Shown piece by piece: positions 16,978-23,926 of a stretch of DNA of 36,961 bases. The position numbers were made by a program, and so were the translations under genes. Position 1 is the first letter of the stretch. The number at the start of each line of letters is the position of its first letter. The notes below the pieces were generated by a model, which had not been told where the DNA came from, did no database searches, and worked only from the letters and a program-made list of their open reading frames with translations. Origin of the DNA: a virus; IMG/VR virus record IMGVR_UViG_3300030104_005413, positions 1 through 36,961 of that record. One strand, 5' to 3'.

Positions 16978-18129
16978 TTACATTATATGATATTGACCAG
17001 CGTATGGATTCGCTAATTGAAATGAAATTGCATACCTGAGGGCGTCAATTGTATGATTAAAGGCATCGATTGGTGTTTGACTTTTTTTCTCTAACCAAAC
17101 GTAATTTTTTAATTCTCTTTGTAAATTTTTACTATCAGGATCAACGATCAGATCGTAGTCTTGAATCATGCTTATACCAAAATTTACAGAACCTTGACCT
17201 TTAATGCTTGGTTTAATATTTGAATCTTTCGATAATTCTTTTATTAACCTCATTTCAGCACTATCCGCAATTATTAAATTATCTTTTGCAAAAACTCTAT
17301 TTAAGCGGGCTATTTCGGAAGTCAATAGATTGCTTTTATAAAAACATTCTTTAACGTAAATTAATTTTCTGCCTTTATCAATTGATGTTTGAATAAGAGT
17401 TGTTGGATCATTCATTCCAAAATCTTGTCCGAATACTGATTTGCTAACTTCTTTAAATTCTCCAATTGACCAATTTTGAAATATAGCCCCCTGTAATTGA
17501 CCGATTAATCCTTTGCCATAAACCCGATACCAATTTTGCCAATAATTATTACCACGATCAGCTTTTGTTTTTGCTTTTAATATTTCATTAACGGAGGCCT
17601 CTGGTGCGGCTTCATTATCCTTATATGTTAATATTAACCATTCGGATTCGGGATCATTTTCCAACTCAGTATGTGCCCAAAATTCAGCGGTAGGATTAAA
17701 GTCAATAAATATAAATCCAGATGTTCTTACGGCTAATTGCAAGTAAGCCTCCCAGGGAATGGAATTCGCTTCATTAATAAATAAAATATCACGTCTAGCC
17801 CCTCGAAGTTTTGATTCAATATCTGCGGAAAAAAATTCCATTGTTGAGCCGTTTAAAAAACTATATTTTAATAATGATTTATTAAAGCGATCAGGAAACC
17901 AACGGTTAGTGATTTCCATAATCTTTTTAAAATCTCGTAATGATCCTCTTCTTAAATGGGGAACAGTTTCAGCAACAACGGAACAGTCAAGCCCTGGGTT
18001 CTTTGCTAAATGATCAATTAAAATTGCAAGGATTCCAAAAGTTTTTGACGCTGATGTACCCCCTTGAACAACTCTAATCCTCTTCTTTAGCGTCTGTATT
18101 TTCTTTATCGCTGTCGTCTTTTGGAACAT
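16978..18129 (-). CDS. terL: Terminase large subunit
   Basis: 383 residues. The ATPase half shows Walker A GGTSASKT (23-30) and Walker B ILFINE (115-120), followed by a coupling segment with FIDFNPT (141-147). The nuclease half shows acidic residues in FGQDFGMNDP (Asp236), IIADSAE (Asp289) and HTIDALRYA (Asp362), the usual RNase-H-like triad. It powers DNA packaging and cuts the concatemer. The start lies 56 bp inside the small subunit gene, and no later Met precedes Walker A. It is a compact form of the PBSX/Terminase_6 group. Confidence 0.93.
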   Translation of the reverse strand: MFQKTTAIKKIQTLKKRIRVVQGGTSASKTFGILAILIDHLAKNPGLDCSVVAETVPHLRRGSLRDFKKIMEITNRWFPDRFNKSLLKYSFLNGSTMEFFSADIESKLRGARRDILFINEANSIPWEAYLQLAVRTSGFIFIDFNPTAEFWAHTELENDPESEWLILTYKDNEAAPEASVNEILKAKTKADRGNNYWQNWYRVYGKGLIGQLQGAIFQNWSIGEFKEVSKSVFGQDFGMNDPTTLIQTSIDKGRKLIYVKECFYKSNLLTSEIARLNRVFAKDNLIIADSAEMRLIKELSKDSNIKPSIKGQGSVNFGISMIQDYDLIVDPDSKNLQRELKNYVWLEKKSQTPIDAFNHTIDALRYAISFQLANPYAGQYHIM

Positions 18130-18475
18130 CTTCGAATAATGGTTGTTCGGCTATTTGGTTAACATCAATCGTTTCACGTGCTTGACCCCATGAATAGTCC
18201 ATTAATGCACGAAAGGCCGACGTATCTTTATTAGAAACAACTTTGTGGCTTAAGCTTAAAACCATGCTATCCAATAAAGTCATTTTTTCCTCTAGTCCTG
18301 TTTCGGGATTAACTCTAGTTACTTTTGCTGAAAGCCATTTTTTAATAACTGTTGATCTATTTTCAGACCCTTTCGGTCTGCCATTTGTTGGATTACCCTC
18401 TTCGTCTTTGGGTTGAAATTTTTTACTAAATTTTTTTAAATTCTTTTTTGAATTTTCGTTATCACCTGAAGCCAT
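18074..18475 (-). CDS. terS: Terminase small subunit (putative)
   Basis: 133 residues, ending inside the large subunit gene. Residues about 20-50 carry the basic QPKDEEGNPTNGRPKGSENR element that often begins phage terminase small subunits, followed by helices (TLLDSMVLSLSHKVVSN, FRALMDYSWGQARET). The last 30 residues are very acidic. It should form a ring that recognises packaging DNA and recruits the large subunit. Position and the basic motif support the call. The upstream 11-bp tandem repeat could be part of its recognition site, but that is only a thought. Confidence 0.75.
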   Translation of the reverse strand: MASGDNENSKKNLKKFSKKFQPKDEEGNPTNGRPKGSENRSTVIKKWLSAKVTRVNPETGLEEKMTLLDSMVLSLSHKVVSNKDTSAFRALMDYSWGQARETIDVNQIAEQPLFEDVPKDDSDKENTDAKEED

Positions 18476-18489
18476 TTTATTTTAATTTT

Positions 18490-18511
18490 TCTCGTTATTT
18501 TCTCGTTATTT
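18490..18511. repeat. Tandem 11-bp repeat upstream of terminase genes
   Basis: TCTCGTTATTT occurs twice in direct succession (18490-18500 and 18501-18511), about 15 bp upstream of the small terminase start. It might be a packaging-initiation or regulatory site; the sequence shows only the duplication. Confidence 0.55.
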
Positions 18512-18518
18512 TTATTTG

Positions 18519-18591
18519 AGCGTGGTGGTGGAATCGCACCCCTTCTTTTAACTGGATTGTTAAATGCATTAACTAAATATGCTAACCACGC
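18519..18591 (-). other. Degenerate tRNA-like sequence
   Basis: The leftward strand forms a perfect 7-bp acceptor stem, GCGTGGT (18591-18585) with ACCACGC (18526-18520), then TA at positions 8-9, a 4-bp GCAT/ATGC D stem, a 6-bp TTTAAC/GTTAAA stem with a 6-base loop AATCCA, and a T-arm remnant with GCGATTCCACC. The D loop lacks GG and the T stem is shortened. The total of 72 nt is tRNA-sized. It overlaps the end of the Mom-like gene, whose TAG stop is in the acceptor stem. It may be a decayed tRNA or a tRNA mimic. Confidence 0.5.
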
Positions 18592-19244
18592 TTTAATTCA
18601 ATTTCTCTTTTTTTTCCTTTATACATTCCCGCACCTTTTTTATTTATTTCTGAAAAATTTATCAGATCTGGAACTATTTTTGCCTTCTGATCTATAAGGA
18701 GTATATATCTATTTTGAAACCCTTTTAATGGTTTTGCTCCTTGAAAGTTGTATTTTGAATCACCTCTTTTTGCTACTACTTTACCACTTGCTAATTTCCA
18801 AATCGTTGAGTTTTTATTTATCTGTGTTAATTTAAATCCCGAAGCTCTATAAATTGTTCCGTCTCCACATTGCGTTGCATCTGAATAAGATAAAAGCCAT
18901 TTAATTTGAGGTGCATTCTTTTTAATTAATCTAACGGCGATACTGATACATCTACTTTCTGAATTCCTAGGCAAAAAGTCATCGAAAGCCATGCGGTTAA
19001 GTTCAAGCATCTCATTCCACTTATCATTAATCGTTTTATTTTCTGTTTCTACTAACTCGAGAACGTTTCTTTTATCCATAGGTGGGCCGAAAGACATAAC
19101 CCCATGAAGTTGATTATCTAAAAAACATCCAAAATGTAGTGAGGAGAGGTTTACCACTTTACCGCTGTAGTGATGTTTTTTTATAAAATCATTAGCGATT
19201 TTTGAATTGATAACTTTTACTTTTATTTCTTTCGCTCTACCCAT
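18582..19244 (-). CDS. Mom-like DNA modification protein (GNAT-fold)
   Basis: 220 residues with the family blocks of phage Mom-like proteins: KKHHYSGKVV (22-31), GVMSFGPPMDKR (48-59), ELNRMAF (81-87), NSESR (94-98) and SYSDATQCGDGTIYRASGF (119-137). Mom of phage Mu modifies adenine to an N6-carbamoylmethyl form and blocks many restriction enzymes. The same or a related base change is expected here, made on phage DNA in the cytoplasm. It overlaps the ParB-like gene by 22 bp, and a cytosine methyltransferase lies in the same operon. The precise product cannot be read from sequence. Confidence 0.8.
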   Translation of the reverse strand: MGRAKEIKVKVINSKIANDFIKKHHYSGKVVNLSSLHFGCFLDNQLHGVMSFGPPMDKRNVLELVETENKTINDKWNEMLELNRMAFDDFLPRNSESRCISIAVRLIKKNAPQIKWLLSYSDATQCGDGTIYRASGFKLTQINKNSTIWKLASGKVVAKRGDSKYNFQGAKPLKGFQNRYILLIDQKAKIVPDLINFSEINKKGAGMYKGKKREIELKRG

Positions 19245-19813
19245 TTTTTAAATATTAAATAAAGTGCATTCCCGTTGCCGTTTTCATTCCCGAATCTTTC
19301 AACGTTTTTATAATCTTCCGTCTTTTTAATTTTAGATAAAGTATCTTTTATCAAATCAACTTGAACGTCGGATAAAATAAATTTCATTTGCTGAAAGGGT
19401 TCTTTTTTTCCCTCTGATAATTCAAAAGAATCTTTCGTTTCTAGATCGTCCATATTTAACCAAGCATCTACGCCCCATGATTCAAGTTTAACGGAATCCC
19501 ATTCATTGGCAAGTGCATCCCAATCCCAATCACCAAATTTTGCATTATCTTTAATCATGAATTCTTTTTGTTTCTCCTCTGACCAATCCACGATGACAAC
19601 GCCTATTTCTTTTACTTTTAATTCTTTTAATGCTGAAAGCCTCTGGTTGCCTCCAATGACTTGTAATTTTTTATTACAGACTAAAGGCCTAGCCGTTAGC
19701 ATCTCGGGAAAACCTTTTAAAGATTCTAATAACTTTTTATATTTTTCGTCTTTTATTATCCTAGGGTTATTAGGATGTTTTTTTAATTGACTTATTTTTT
19801 TATTTATCGTCAT
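19223..19813 (-). CDS. ParB/Srx-domain protein
   Basis: 196 residues from the ATG at 19813, which overlaps the upstream stop. A start at 19849 would sit deeper inside the neighbour. The ParB-type domain shows LKKHPNNPRII (10-20) and VIGGNQRLSALKEL (52-65), followed by VDWSEEKQKEFMIKDN and GDWDWDALANEW. Such stand-alone ParB-like domains act as CTP- or ATP-binding DNA proteins and are common in phage modification operons. Partitioning is unlikely since there is no ParA. It may work with the Mom-like protein just downstream. The C-terminal 60 residues are helical and unassigned. Confidence 0.78.
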   Translation of the reverse strand: MTINKKISQLKKHPNNPRIIKDEKYKKLLESLKGFPEMLTARPLVCNKKLQVIGGNQRLSALKELKVKEIGVVIVDWSEEKQKEFMIKDNAKFGDWDWDALANEWDSVKLESWGVDAWLNMDDLETKDSFELSEGKKEPFQQMKFILSDVQVDLIKDTLSKIKKTEDYKNVERFGNENGNGNALYLIFKKWVERKK

Positions 19814-20168
19814 ATCTATACTGATTATATTCGTTTCGTAAATTTTCAACTAGAGTATTTAAACAAGAGGAACAGCTTGTAGGTTTATCCGCTCTGTCAA
19901 AAACTCTATTACTTATCTGATATAACATATTACGCTCCTGTTCATTCTTTAAATTTTTGCCGTTATAATTATCAAAAAAGTGTTCTAGATAATCGAAATC
20001 AGATTGACCGAGCCTCCCTTTATAAGTCCATAATTTGTTTAATGCTTTTTTTCTTTTTTCACACCCACAATCTTTGCCCGTAGCTTTAGAGATTTTATCA
20101 ACTACTTTTTTAATTCCCGTTGCTTTTGTTATTTTTTCTATTGTATCCCCGAGGCCTTTACTTTTCAT
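19800..20168 (-). CDS. Small Cys-containing protein, C-G-C and SCSSC motifs
   Basis: 122 residues. The N-terminal 33 residues (GLGDTIEKITKATGIKKVVD) are an amphipathic helix pair ending in GKDCGCEKRK. A later SCSSC and a helical centre follow. The four cysteines could bind zinc. I recall similar N-termini in many Flavobacteriia phage proteins but no assigned role. It overlaps the sigma-like gene upstream and the ParB-like gene downstream, so all three are probably translated together. It could be an RNA polymerase or sigma partner, but that is speculation. Confidence 0.6.
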   Translation of the reverse strand: MKSKGLGDTIEKITKATGIKKVVDKISKATGKDCGCEKRKKALNKLWTYKGRLGQSDFDYLEHFFDNYNGKNLKNEQERNMLYQISNRVFDRADKPTSCSSCLNTLVENLRNEYNQYRYDDK

Positions 20169-20733
20169 AGTATTGATCTTTGAATTTATTTTTAATTAAT
20201 ATTTTCGTTCTTCTTACGGTTCTATAAATCGTAGAAATTGAAATTTTTGTTTTCTTACTCATTTTTCCAGTATGAGTTTTGAAATCATACCGCCAAACGT
20301 TAAACAGTTTTTTATCGAACCAATAGAAAGTTTTTACATAATCATTGATTTGATCAGATAATTTTTTTTCTTTTGATCCAACTAAATCTTTGGGCATTTC
20401 AACGAGTTTTGATTTTTCATTTTCATTAAGTCTAACCTTATCAAAAGAGACATATTTCTTGTCTCTGCGAAAATTATCAATCAATAACTGCTTAATGCTT
20501 TGATATAAATACGTTTTGCTTTTAGTATATCGGTCTAGTAATTTGAAAATTTCTGTTGGTTCTTCTTTTGTTTTTTCTAACTCTTCATAGATTTTTAAAT
20601 ATAAATCTTGAGTTACATCTTGGTGATACATCCCCTTATTGTTTGAAAAATATTTGTTTTCAGTATCTAAAGCCGTCTTTTTAAATTCATTGAATTTTTT
20701 AGCTAGATACTCCATTGCTTGTTTAATAGTCAT
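20158..20733 (-). CDS. Sigma-factor-like protein, candidate late transcription factor
   Basis: 191 residues. Residues about 35-95 (DVTQDLYLKIYEELEKTKEE, then LYQSIKQLLIDNFRRDKKY) resemble sigma-70 region 2. Residues about 155-180 (TKISISTIYRTVRRTKILIK) look like the region 4 helix-turn-helix. No region 1 or 3 is evident, as in ECF-type or phage sigma factors. It is expected to bind host RNA polymerase and direct it to phage promoters; the GACCGA/AAACGTATATA sites upstream of structural genes are the natural candidates. It overlaps the methyltransferase gene by 4 bp. Confidence 0.65.
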   Translation of the reverse strand: MTIKQAMEYLAKKFNEFKKTALDTENKYFSNNKGMYHQDVTQDLYLKIYEELEKTKEEPTEIFKLLDRYTKSKTYLYQSIKQLLIDNFRRDKKYVSFDKVRLNENEKSKLVEMPKDLVGSKEKKLSDQINDYVKTFYWFDKKLFNVWRYDFKTHTGKMSKKTKISISTIYRTVRRTKILIKNKFKDQYYEK

Positions 20734-21656
20734 AATTTTATAATTTTTTGAGCTACTGCCTCAACGACATCAACCGTAACGGCATTGCCGAGAAGTTTGT
20801 ACCTCTGTGAATCTGATATTATGCCCTTTGTACCTTGCTTTGTCCAATCGTCTGGAAATCCCTGAAGTCTTTCACATTCAATTGGTGTTAATCTTCTTGT
20901 TTTATTTATAAATAATTTTTCTTTTGTTTTTGTATGAAGCGTCGGACAGATTCCGTCTTTTCTAATTCTATAACCTTCATCATATCGAAAGTCTCCTACT
21001 TCGGCTTTCTGCTGTTCACGTTCAATAACATATGATCCGTTTCCGATTCCTGCGTAGTTTTTGGTAATTGTATTGGCGTGAGCTTGTTGTCTTTGTAACT
21101 GTTTAGTCTTTTGATCGTTTTTTCCGATAGGAAATACTTCTCGTCCACTTCGCTCTCCAGTATATCCGACAAGGTAAATTCGCTCTCGATTTTGGGGTAG
21201 AAACCAGCTTGTATTAAGCAATTGCCATTCAAGTCGATAACCCCCAACGTTGGTAAACGCTTGCAAGATCGCCGCAAAGTCTTCGCCAGAGTTTGAGGAG
21301 TAAGTTCCTTTAACATTTTCCCAGATAAAAAAATCAGGTCGGCACTCTTTGATAAGCCTAATTGCTTCAATGATAAGGCTTGATCTTTCTCCGTCCATTC
21401 CTTTACGATCCCCAGCAATCGAGAAGTCTTGACAAGGGCTTCCGAAAGTGATTCCGTTGATCCTTGGAAGCTGTGATCCTGAAACATCTTTAACTGATCC
21501 GACATATTTTGAATCTTTAAAATTATATTTATAACAATCTATTGCGTATTTATCAATTTCAGAATTATAAGACTTTATCTTAAACCCCGCTTTTTTTAAT
21601 CCTAAATGAAAGCCACCAATCCCACTAAATAAATCTAGTAGGGTTATTTTTTTCAT
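20730..21656 (-). CDS. dcm: DNA (cytosine-5) methyltransferase
   Basis: 308 residues with all main C5-methyltransferase motifs: DLFSGIGGF (8-16, SAM binding), GSPCQDFSIAG (72-82, catalytic Cys75), WENVKG (112-117), QNRERIYLVG (155-164), a target recognition region around 170-250, RLTPIECERLQGFP (255-268) and GNAV (290-293). It methylates cytosine in phage and possibly host DNA, probably against restriction. No cognate restriction enzyme is nearby, so it is an orphan. It overlaps both neighbours by 4 bp. A 170-codon open frame on the same strand lies inside it (20996-21505). Confidence 0.93.
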   Translation of the reverse strand: MKKITLLDLFSGIGGFHLGLKKAGFKIKSYNSEIDKYAIDCYKYNFKDSKYVGSVKDVSGSQLPRINGITFGSPCQDFSIAGDRKGMDGERSSLIIEAIRLIKECRPDFFIWENVKGTYSSNSGEDFAAILQAFTNVGGYRLEWQLLNTSWFLPQNRERIYLVGYTGERSGREVFPIGKNDQKTKQLQRQQAHANTITKNYAGIGNGSYVIEREQQKAEVGDFRYDEGYRIRKDGICPTLHTKTKEKLFINKTRRLTPIECERLQGFPDDWTKQGTKGIISDSQRYKLLGNAVTVDVVEAVAQKIIKL

Positions 21657-21994
21657 TTTACTAAAATCAATTTTGCGTTTGGTTCAATTTCATCCAGCAA
21701 AGCCTCCGTTAATTTCCATTTTAAACGCCAAACTTGAGTTTCCATTCCTTTTACTTCAATCAATTCTTTTGATCCATCAGGTAGAATGCAACAGAAATCA
21801 ATATAATAGTTGCATATTTTTTTACCATTCACATAAAGTCTCAAAGGATATTGATTTATTATCTCTTTTATTTCACCCGCAAGGAGTCTTTTATCTAATT
21901 CAATGCGATATGCGGCTTCCTTTTTTGAGTGATAAGAATATCCGTTAACAGTTTGTTTAACTGCTCCGTATTTATTCTGTTTTCTTCTAATCAT
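21653..21994 (-). CDS. DUF1064 PD-(D/E)XK endonuclease-like protein
   Basis: 113 residues. YGAVKQTVNGYSYHSKKEAAY (9-29), YYIDFCCILPDG (63-74) and LIEVKGMET (78-86) match DUF1064, a phage nuclease-like family. Glu26, Asp66 and the Glu80-x-Lys82 pair fit the PD-(D/E)XK site. It may process recombination or replication intermediates, as RusA/RecU-type resolvases do in other phages. It is the first gene of the leftward block. A 6-bp inverted repeat ends directly at its ATG and may control it. Substrate is not determinable here. Confidence 0.8.
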   Translation of the reverse strand: MIRRKQNKYGAVKQTVNGYSYHSKKEAAYRIELDKRLLAGEIKEIINQYPLRLYVNGKKICNYYIDFCCILPDGSKELIEVKGMETQVWRLKWKLTEALLDEIEPNAKLILVK

Positions 21995-22027
21995 GTCCGT
22001 TTTATTGTTTACGGACTACGTGGAAAT
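21995..22027 (-). promoter_or_regulatory. Inverted repeat at the start of the leftward late block
   Basis: GTCCGT (21995-22000) and ACGGAC (22011-22016) can pair over a 10-base loop directly against the DUF1064 ATG. Just beside it, 22016-22027 (CTACGTGGAAAT) is repeated exactly, in inverted orientation, at 26890-26901. An operator or start-blocking RNA hairpin is likely; no clear TTTG/TAnnTTTG promoter is seen for this gene. Confidence 0.5.
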
Positions 22028-22129
22028 GTAAAATTAGAGATAAAAAGAAGTGAAAACCTAGTAAAAAATGTTGGCAAGCCCTGTTTTTCTTAACAATATT
22101 GAAATTTTTTAAAAAAAAATTAAAAAAAG

Positions 22130-22161
22130 TTTGTATATTCTATATAAATTCTATATATTTG
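22130..22161 (+). promoter_or_regulatory. Early rightward promoter 1, Bacteroidota type
   Basis: TTTG at 22130-22133 and TATATTTG at 22154-22161 with a 20-base spacer match the Bacteroidota -33/-7 consensus TTTG...TAnnTTTG. Transcription would start near 22168, about 25 bases before the ATG at 22192. A near copy of the whole leader stands in front of the next gene. Confidence 0.75.
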
Positions 22162-22191
22162 ATACATAATAAAACGCTAAATAAAAAAACA

Positions 22192-22398
22192 ATGGAAAAA
22201 ATAAAAAATTATACTGAATTTAAATTTAAAGCACTAGATATATTAGAAGAAGAAAACGAAATCATTGGAAAAGTTGAAATGAAATTCGCTTATATTATTT
22301 ATATAAACTTTGATATATCAATTAAAGAATCTTTAGAGATTTCTAAAGAAGATATAACACCACAATTTGATGAAAGATTAAATAAAAATAAAATATAA
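22192..22398 (+). CDS. Small early protein, unknown function
   Basis: 68 residues starting MEKIKNYTEFKFKALD. The ATG at 22192 is chosen because an upstream in-frame start (22099) lies before the promoter. The leader has the recurring ACGCTAAATAAAAAA element one base before the start. The product is acidic and mixed helix/strand (MKFAYIIYINFDISIKES). As the first gene after promoter 1 it is likely expressed at once after infection. No family is recognised. Confidence 0.65.
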   Translation: MEKIKNYTEFKFKALDILEEENEIIGKVEMKFAYIIYINFDISIKESLEISKEDITPQFDERLNKNKI

Positions 22399-22402
22399 AA
22401 AG

Positions 22403-22434
22403 TTTGTATATTATATAGAATTTCTATATATTAG
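22403..22434 (+). promoter_or_regulatory. Early rightward promoter 2, near copy of promoter 1
   Basis: TTTG at 22403-22406, a 20-base spacer, and TATATTAG at 22427-22434. The surrounding leader from about 22396 to 22464 closely matches that of promoter 1, including the ACGCTAAATAAAAAAAC element, so the segment looks duplicated. The -7 box has one change from TAnnTTTG. Confidence 0.65.
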
Positions 22435-22464
22435 ACACATAATAAAAACGCTAAATAAAAAAAC

Positions 22465-22800
22465 ATGAAAACAATAATAAAATTACCAACAAAAAACGAA
22501 AGATTTAATTTTACTCAAGAATTTCTTTGGAGCAGAAAACCTTGTGATATTAAAACGGACGTAAATCAAATGATTTCTTACAATCAATTAAACGGAAGAG
22601 AAAACAACTTACCTATAATTGAGGATAACGGAAATAAAATCGTAAATAAAGAAGGTGAAATTAATTTTGATACTTCTGAATATATTAATTCTGATAAATA
22701 CCAATATTATATTTTAAAAACTAATGGGTTCGGTGACTTTTTAGTAGATAATCAAGGATACGATTACCCTAGATATATGGTAAGAATTGAAAATTATTAA
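22465..22800 (+). CDS. Early protein, unknown function
   Basis: 111 residues, starting MKTIIKLPTKNERFNFTQEF. It is rich in Asn and Tyr, with LKTNGFGDFLVDNQGYDYPR near the C-terminus suggesting a small alpha/beta fold. Its own promoter copy lies just upstream and the ATG directly follows the ACGCTAAATAAAAAAAC element. No Cys or membrane segment. Probably a host-takeover or regulatory factor by location; no family is recognised. Confidence 0.6.
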   Translation: MKTIIKLPTKNERFNFTQEFLWSRKPCDIKTDVNQMISYNQLNGRENNLPIIEDNGNKIVNKEGEINFDTSEYINSDKYQYYILKTNGFGDFLVDNQGYDYPRYMVRIENY

Positions 22801-22825
22801 TAATAAAAACGCTAAATAAAAAACA

Positions 22826-23134
22826 ATGGAAAAAACAAAAAAATATAAAGGATATACAAATTATGCAACTTGGAAAGTGCAAGAAGAATTATTTAAAGAT
22901 TATGATTTTTTTCAAGATGATTATTTTCTTGAAGAACCAACTATTGAAACACTTGTAGATTTGGTTGAAAATTGGGTTTTTGAAAATCATACAGGTAATC
23001 TTGGTTTAATAGAAGAATTCGCAAGAGCATTTCTTGCTGATGTAAATTATCATGAAATATTAGAACATATATTAGAAGATTTTTCTAATGAAGATCAATC
23101 TAGAGAATTTTTAAATAAACAAAACGCTAAATAA
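22826..23134 (+). CDS. TNYxTW-type early phage protein
   Basis: 102 residues, beginning MEKTKKYKGYTNYATWKVQEE. The GYTNYATW start is a phrase I associate with a phage family (DUF7249-like) seen in many unrelated phages without known function. The rest is acidic and helical (LIEEFARAFLADVNYHEILE). It is preceded by ACGCTAAATAAAAAAC, and its own last codons form the same element for the next gene. Confidence 0.6.
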   Translation: MEKTKKYKGYTNYATWKVQEELFKDYDFFQDDYFLEEPTIETLVDLVENWVFENHTGNLGLIEEFARAFLADVNYHEILEHILEDFSNEDQSREFLNKQNAK

Positions 23135-23140
23135 AAAAAG

Positions 23141-23470
23141 ATGGAAAAAACTGGAACAAATGCAAAAATTAAAATAGGTGATATATTCTCATGTTCTTGG
23201 GGATATGAACAAACTAATATCGATTTTTATATCGTAGTTGGTTTGGCTGGTAAAACAATGATTTACCTTCAAAAAATAGGGTCAAAAAATCATGAGGTTG
23301 GTCAATATTCAGACCTAGTTTTACCGAATGCTTCAGATATAAAAGGGGTAAAAATTAAAAGAAAGGTTTATGATTATAATTCCCCTGGAGTTATGATAAG
23401 CAGTTTTCAATGGGCTAGCTTATGGGATGGTAAACCTGAAGAACAAACAAACTCACTTTATGGTCATTAA
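23141..23470 (+). CDS. Early protein, small beta-rich
   Basis: 109 residues. IKIGDIFSCSWGYEQTNIDF (residues about 9-28) and YIVVGLAGKTMIYLQKIGSK have the pattern of an SH3-like or similar small beta barrel. I recall related IFxxSWGYEQTNVDFY proteins in phages and plasmids, without a defined role. The ATG directly follows the recurring A-rich element. No catalytic motif is visible. Confidence 0.6.
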   Translation: MEKTGTNAKIKIGDIFSCSWGYEQTNIDFYIVVGLAGKTMIYLQKIGSKNHEVGQYSDLVLPNASDIKGVKIKRKVYDYNSPGVMISSFQWASLWDGKPEEQTNSLYGH

Positions 23471-23497
23471 TATAACGCTAAATAAAAAACAGAAATC

Positions 23498-23659
23498 GTG
23501 GAATATAAAAACGGAGAACCTTATTACGAGGAATTTCCCGAATATTGTGAACAATGCCAAAGGGAGGGGTTTCTCTTTTTTGGAAGTCATAAAGTGGGAA
23601 ATTCGAGCCTTTGCTCAATACATTTAAAAGAATTTTATAATAAAATAAAAATTAAATAA
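23498..23659 (+). CDS. 53-residue zinc-finger-like protein, GTG start
   Basis: GTG at 23498, eight bases after an ACGCTAAATAAAAAAC element. The product starts MEYKNGEPYYEEFPEY and has CEQC (17-20) and CSIH (39-42), a CxxC...CxxH zinc-binding pattern. The stop is one base before the next ATG. A competing frame at 23427-23627 overlaps it but has no leader element. A small nucleic-acid or protein-binding factor is likely. Confidence 0.62.
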   Translation: MEYKNGEPYYEEFPEYCEQCQREGFLFFGSHKVGNSSLCSIHLKEFYNKIKIK

Positions 23660-23660
23660 A

Positions 23661-23768
23661 ATGGAAAAATACAATTCAAAAGAATTAAAAGAAATGCAAG
23701 ATTTTATTGATAAAATAAAAGAAATTAAAAAATTACAAAAAGAAATTAATGAATCTAAAATTAAATAA
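23661..23768 (+). CDS. 35-residue lysine/glutamate helix
   Basis: Starts MEKYNSKELKEMQDFIDK and consists of one charged helix (KIKEIKKLQKEINES). The ATG is one base after the preceding stop, and the stop is one base before the next ATG. The spacing and shared TAAATAAAATGG junctions on both sides support translation. It may be a coiled-coil partner of a neighbour. No family. Confidence 0.5.
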   Translation: MEKYNSKELKEMQDFIDKIKEIKKLQKEINESKIK

Positions 23769-23769
23769 A

Positions 23770-23922
23770 ATGGAAAAAATAAAAGACAGTTTTAAAAAAG
23801 GAAATAAAGTTCAATATACTTTTGCAATTGATCCGAAAGTTTTAGAAAAATGTAAAGCTAATGCAAAAAAAGACGGCAGAAGTTTTAATAATTATATCGA
23901 AAATCAGTTAGGTAAATTATAA
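23770..23922 (+). CDS. Ribbon-helix-helix DNA-binding protein
   Basis: 50 residues. VQYTFAIDPKVLEKCKANAK (14-33) gives the strand and first helix, and KDGRSFNNYIENQLGKL (34-50) the turn and second helix of an Arc/MetJ-type ribbon-helix-helix. The strand residues Gln15, Thr17 and Ala19 would contact DNA. Probably a dimeric early regulator. It is tightly packed between two other small genes. Confidence 0.7.
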   Translation: MEKIKDSFKKGNKVQYTFAIDPKVLEKCKANAKKDGRSFNNYIENQLGKL

Positions 23923-23926
23923 TATT

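Noticed and set aside
19223-19813. Plasmid-type partition system from the ParB-like domain
   Set aside because: There is no ParA-like ATPase or parS repeats; the genome has integrase and attP, so integration explains lysogeny.
22174-23490. CRISPR array from repeated leader elements
   Set aside because: The repeats are 16-17 bp and are separated by whole genes, not by uniform spacers.
23427-23627. 66-residue plus-strand ORF
   Set aside because: It begins inside the previous gene and conflicts with the GTG-started zinc-finger-like gene that follows the recurring leader element.
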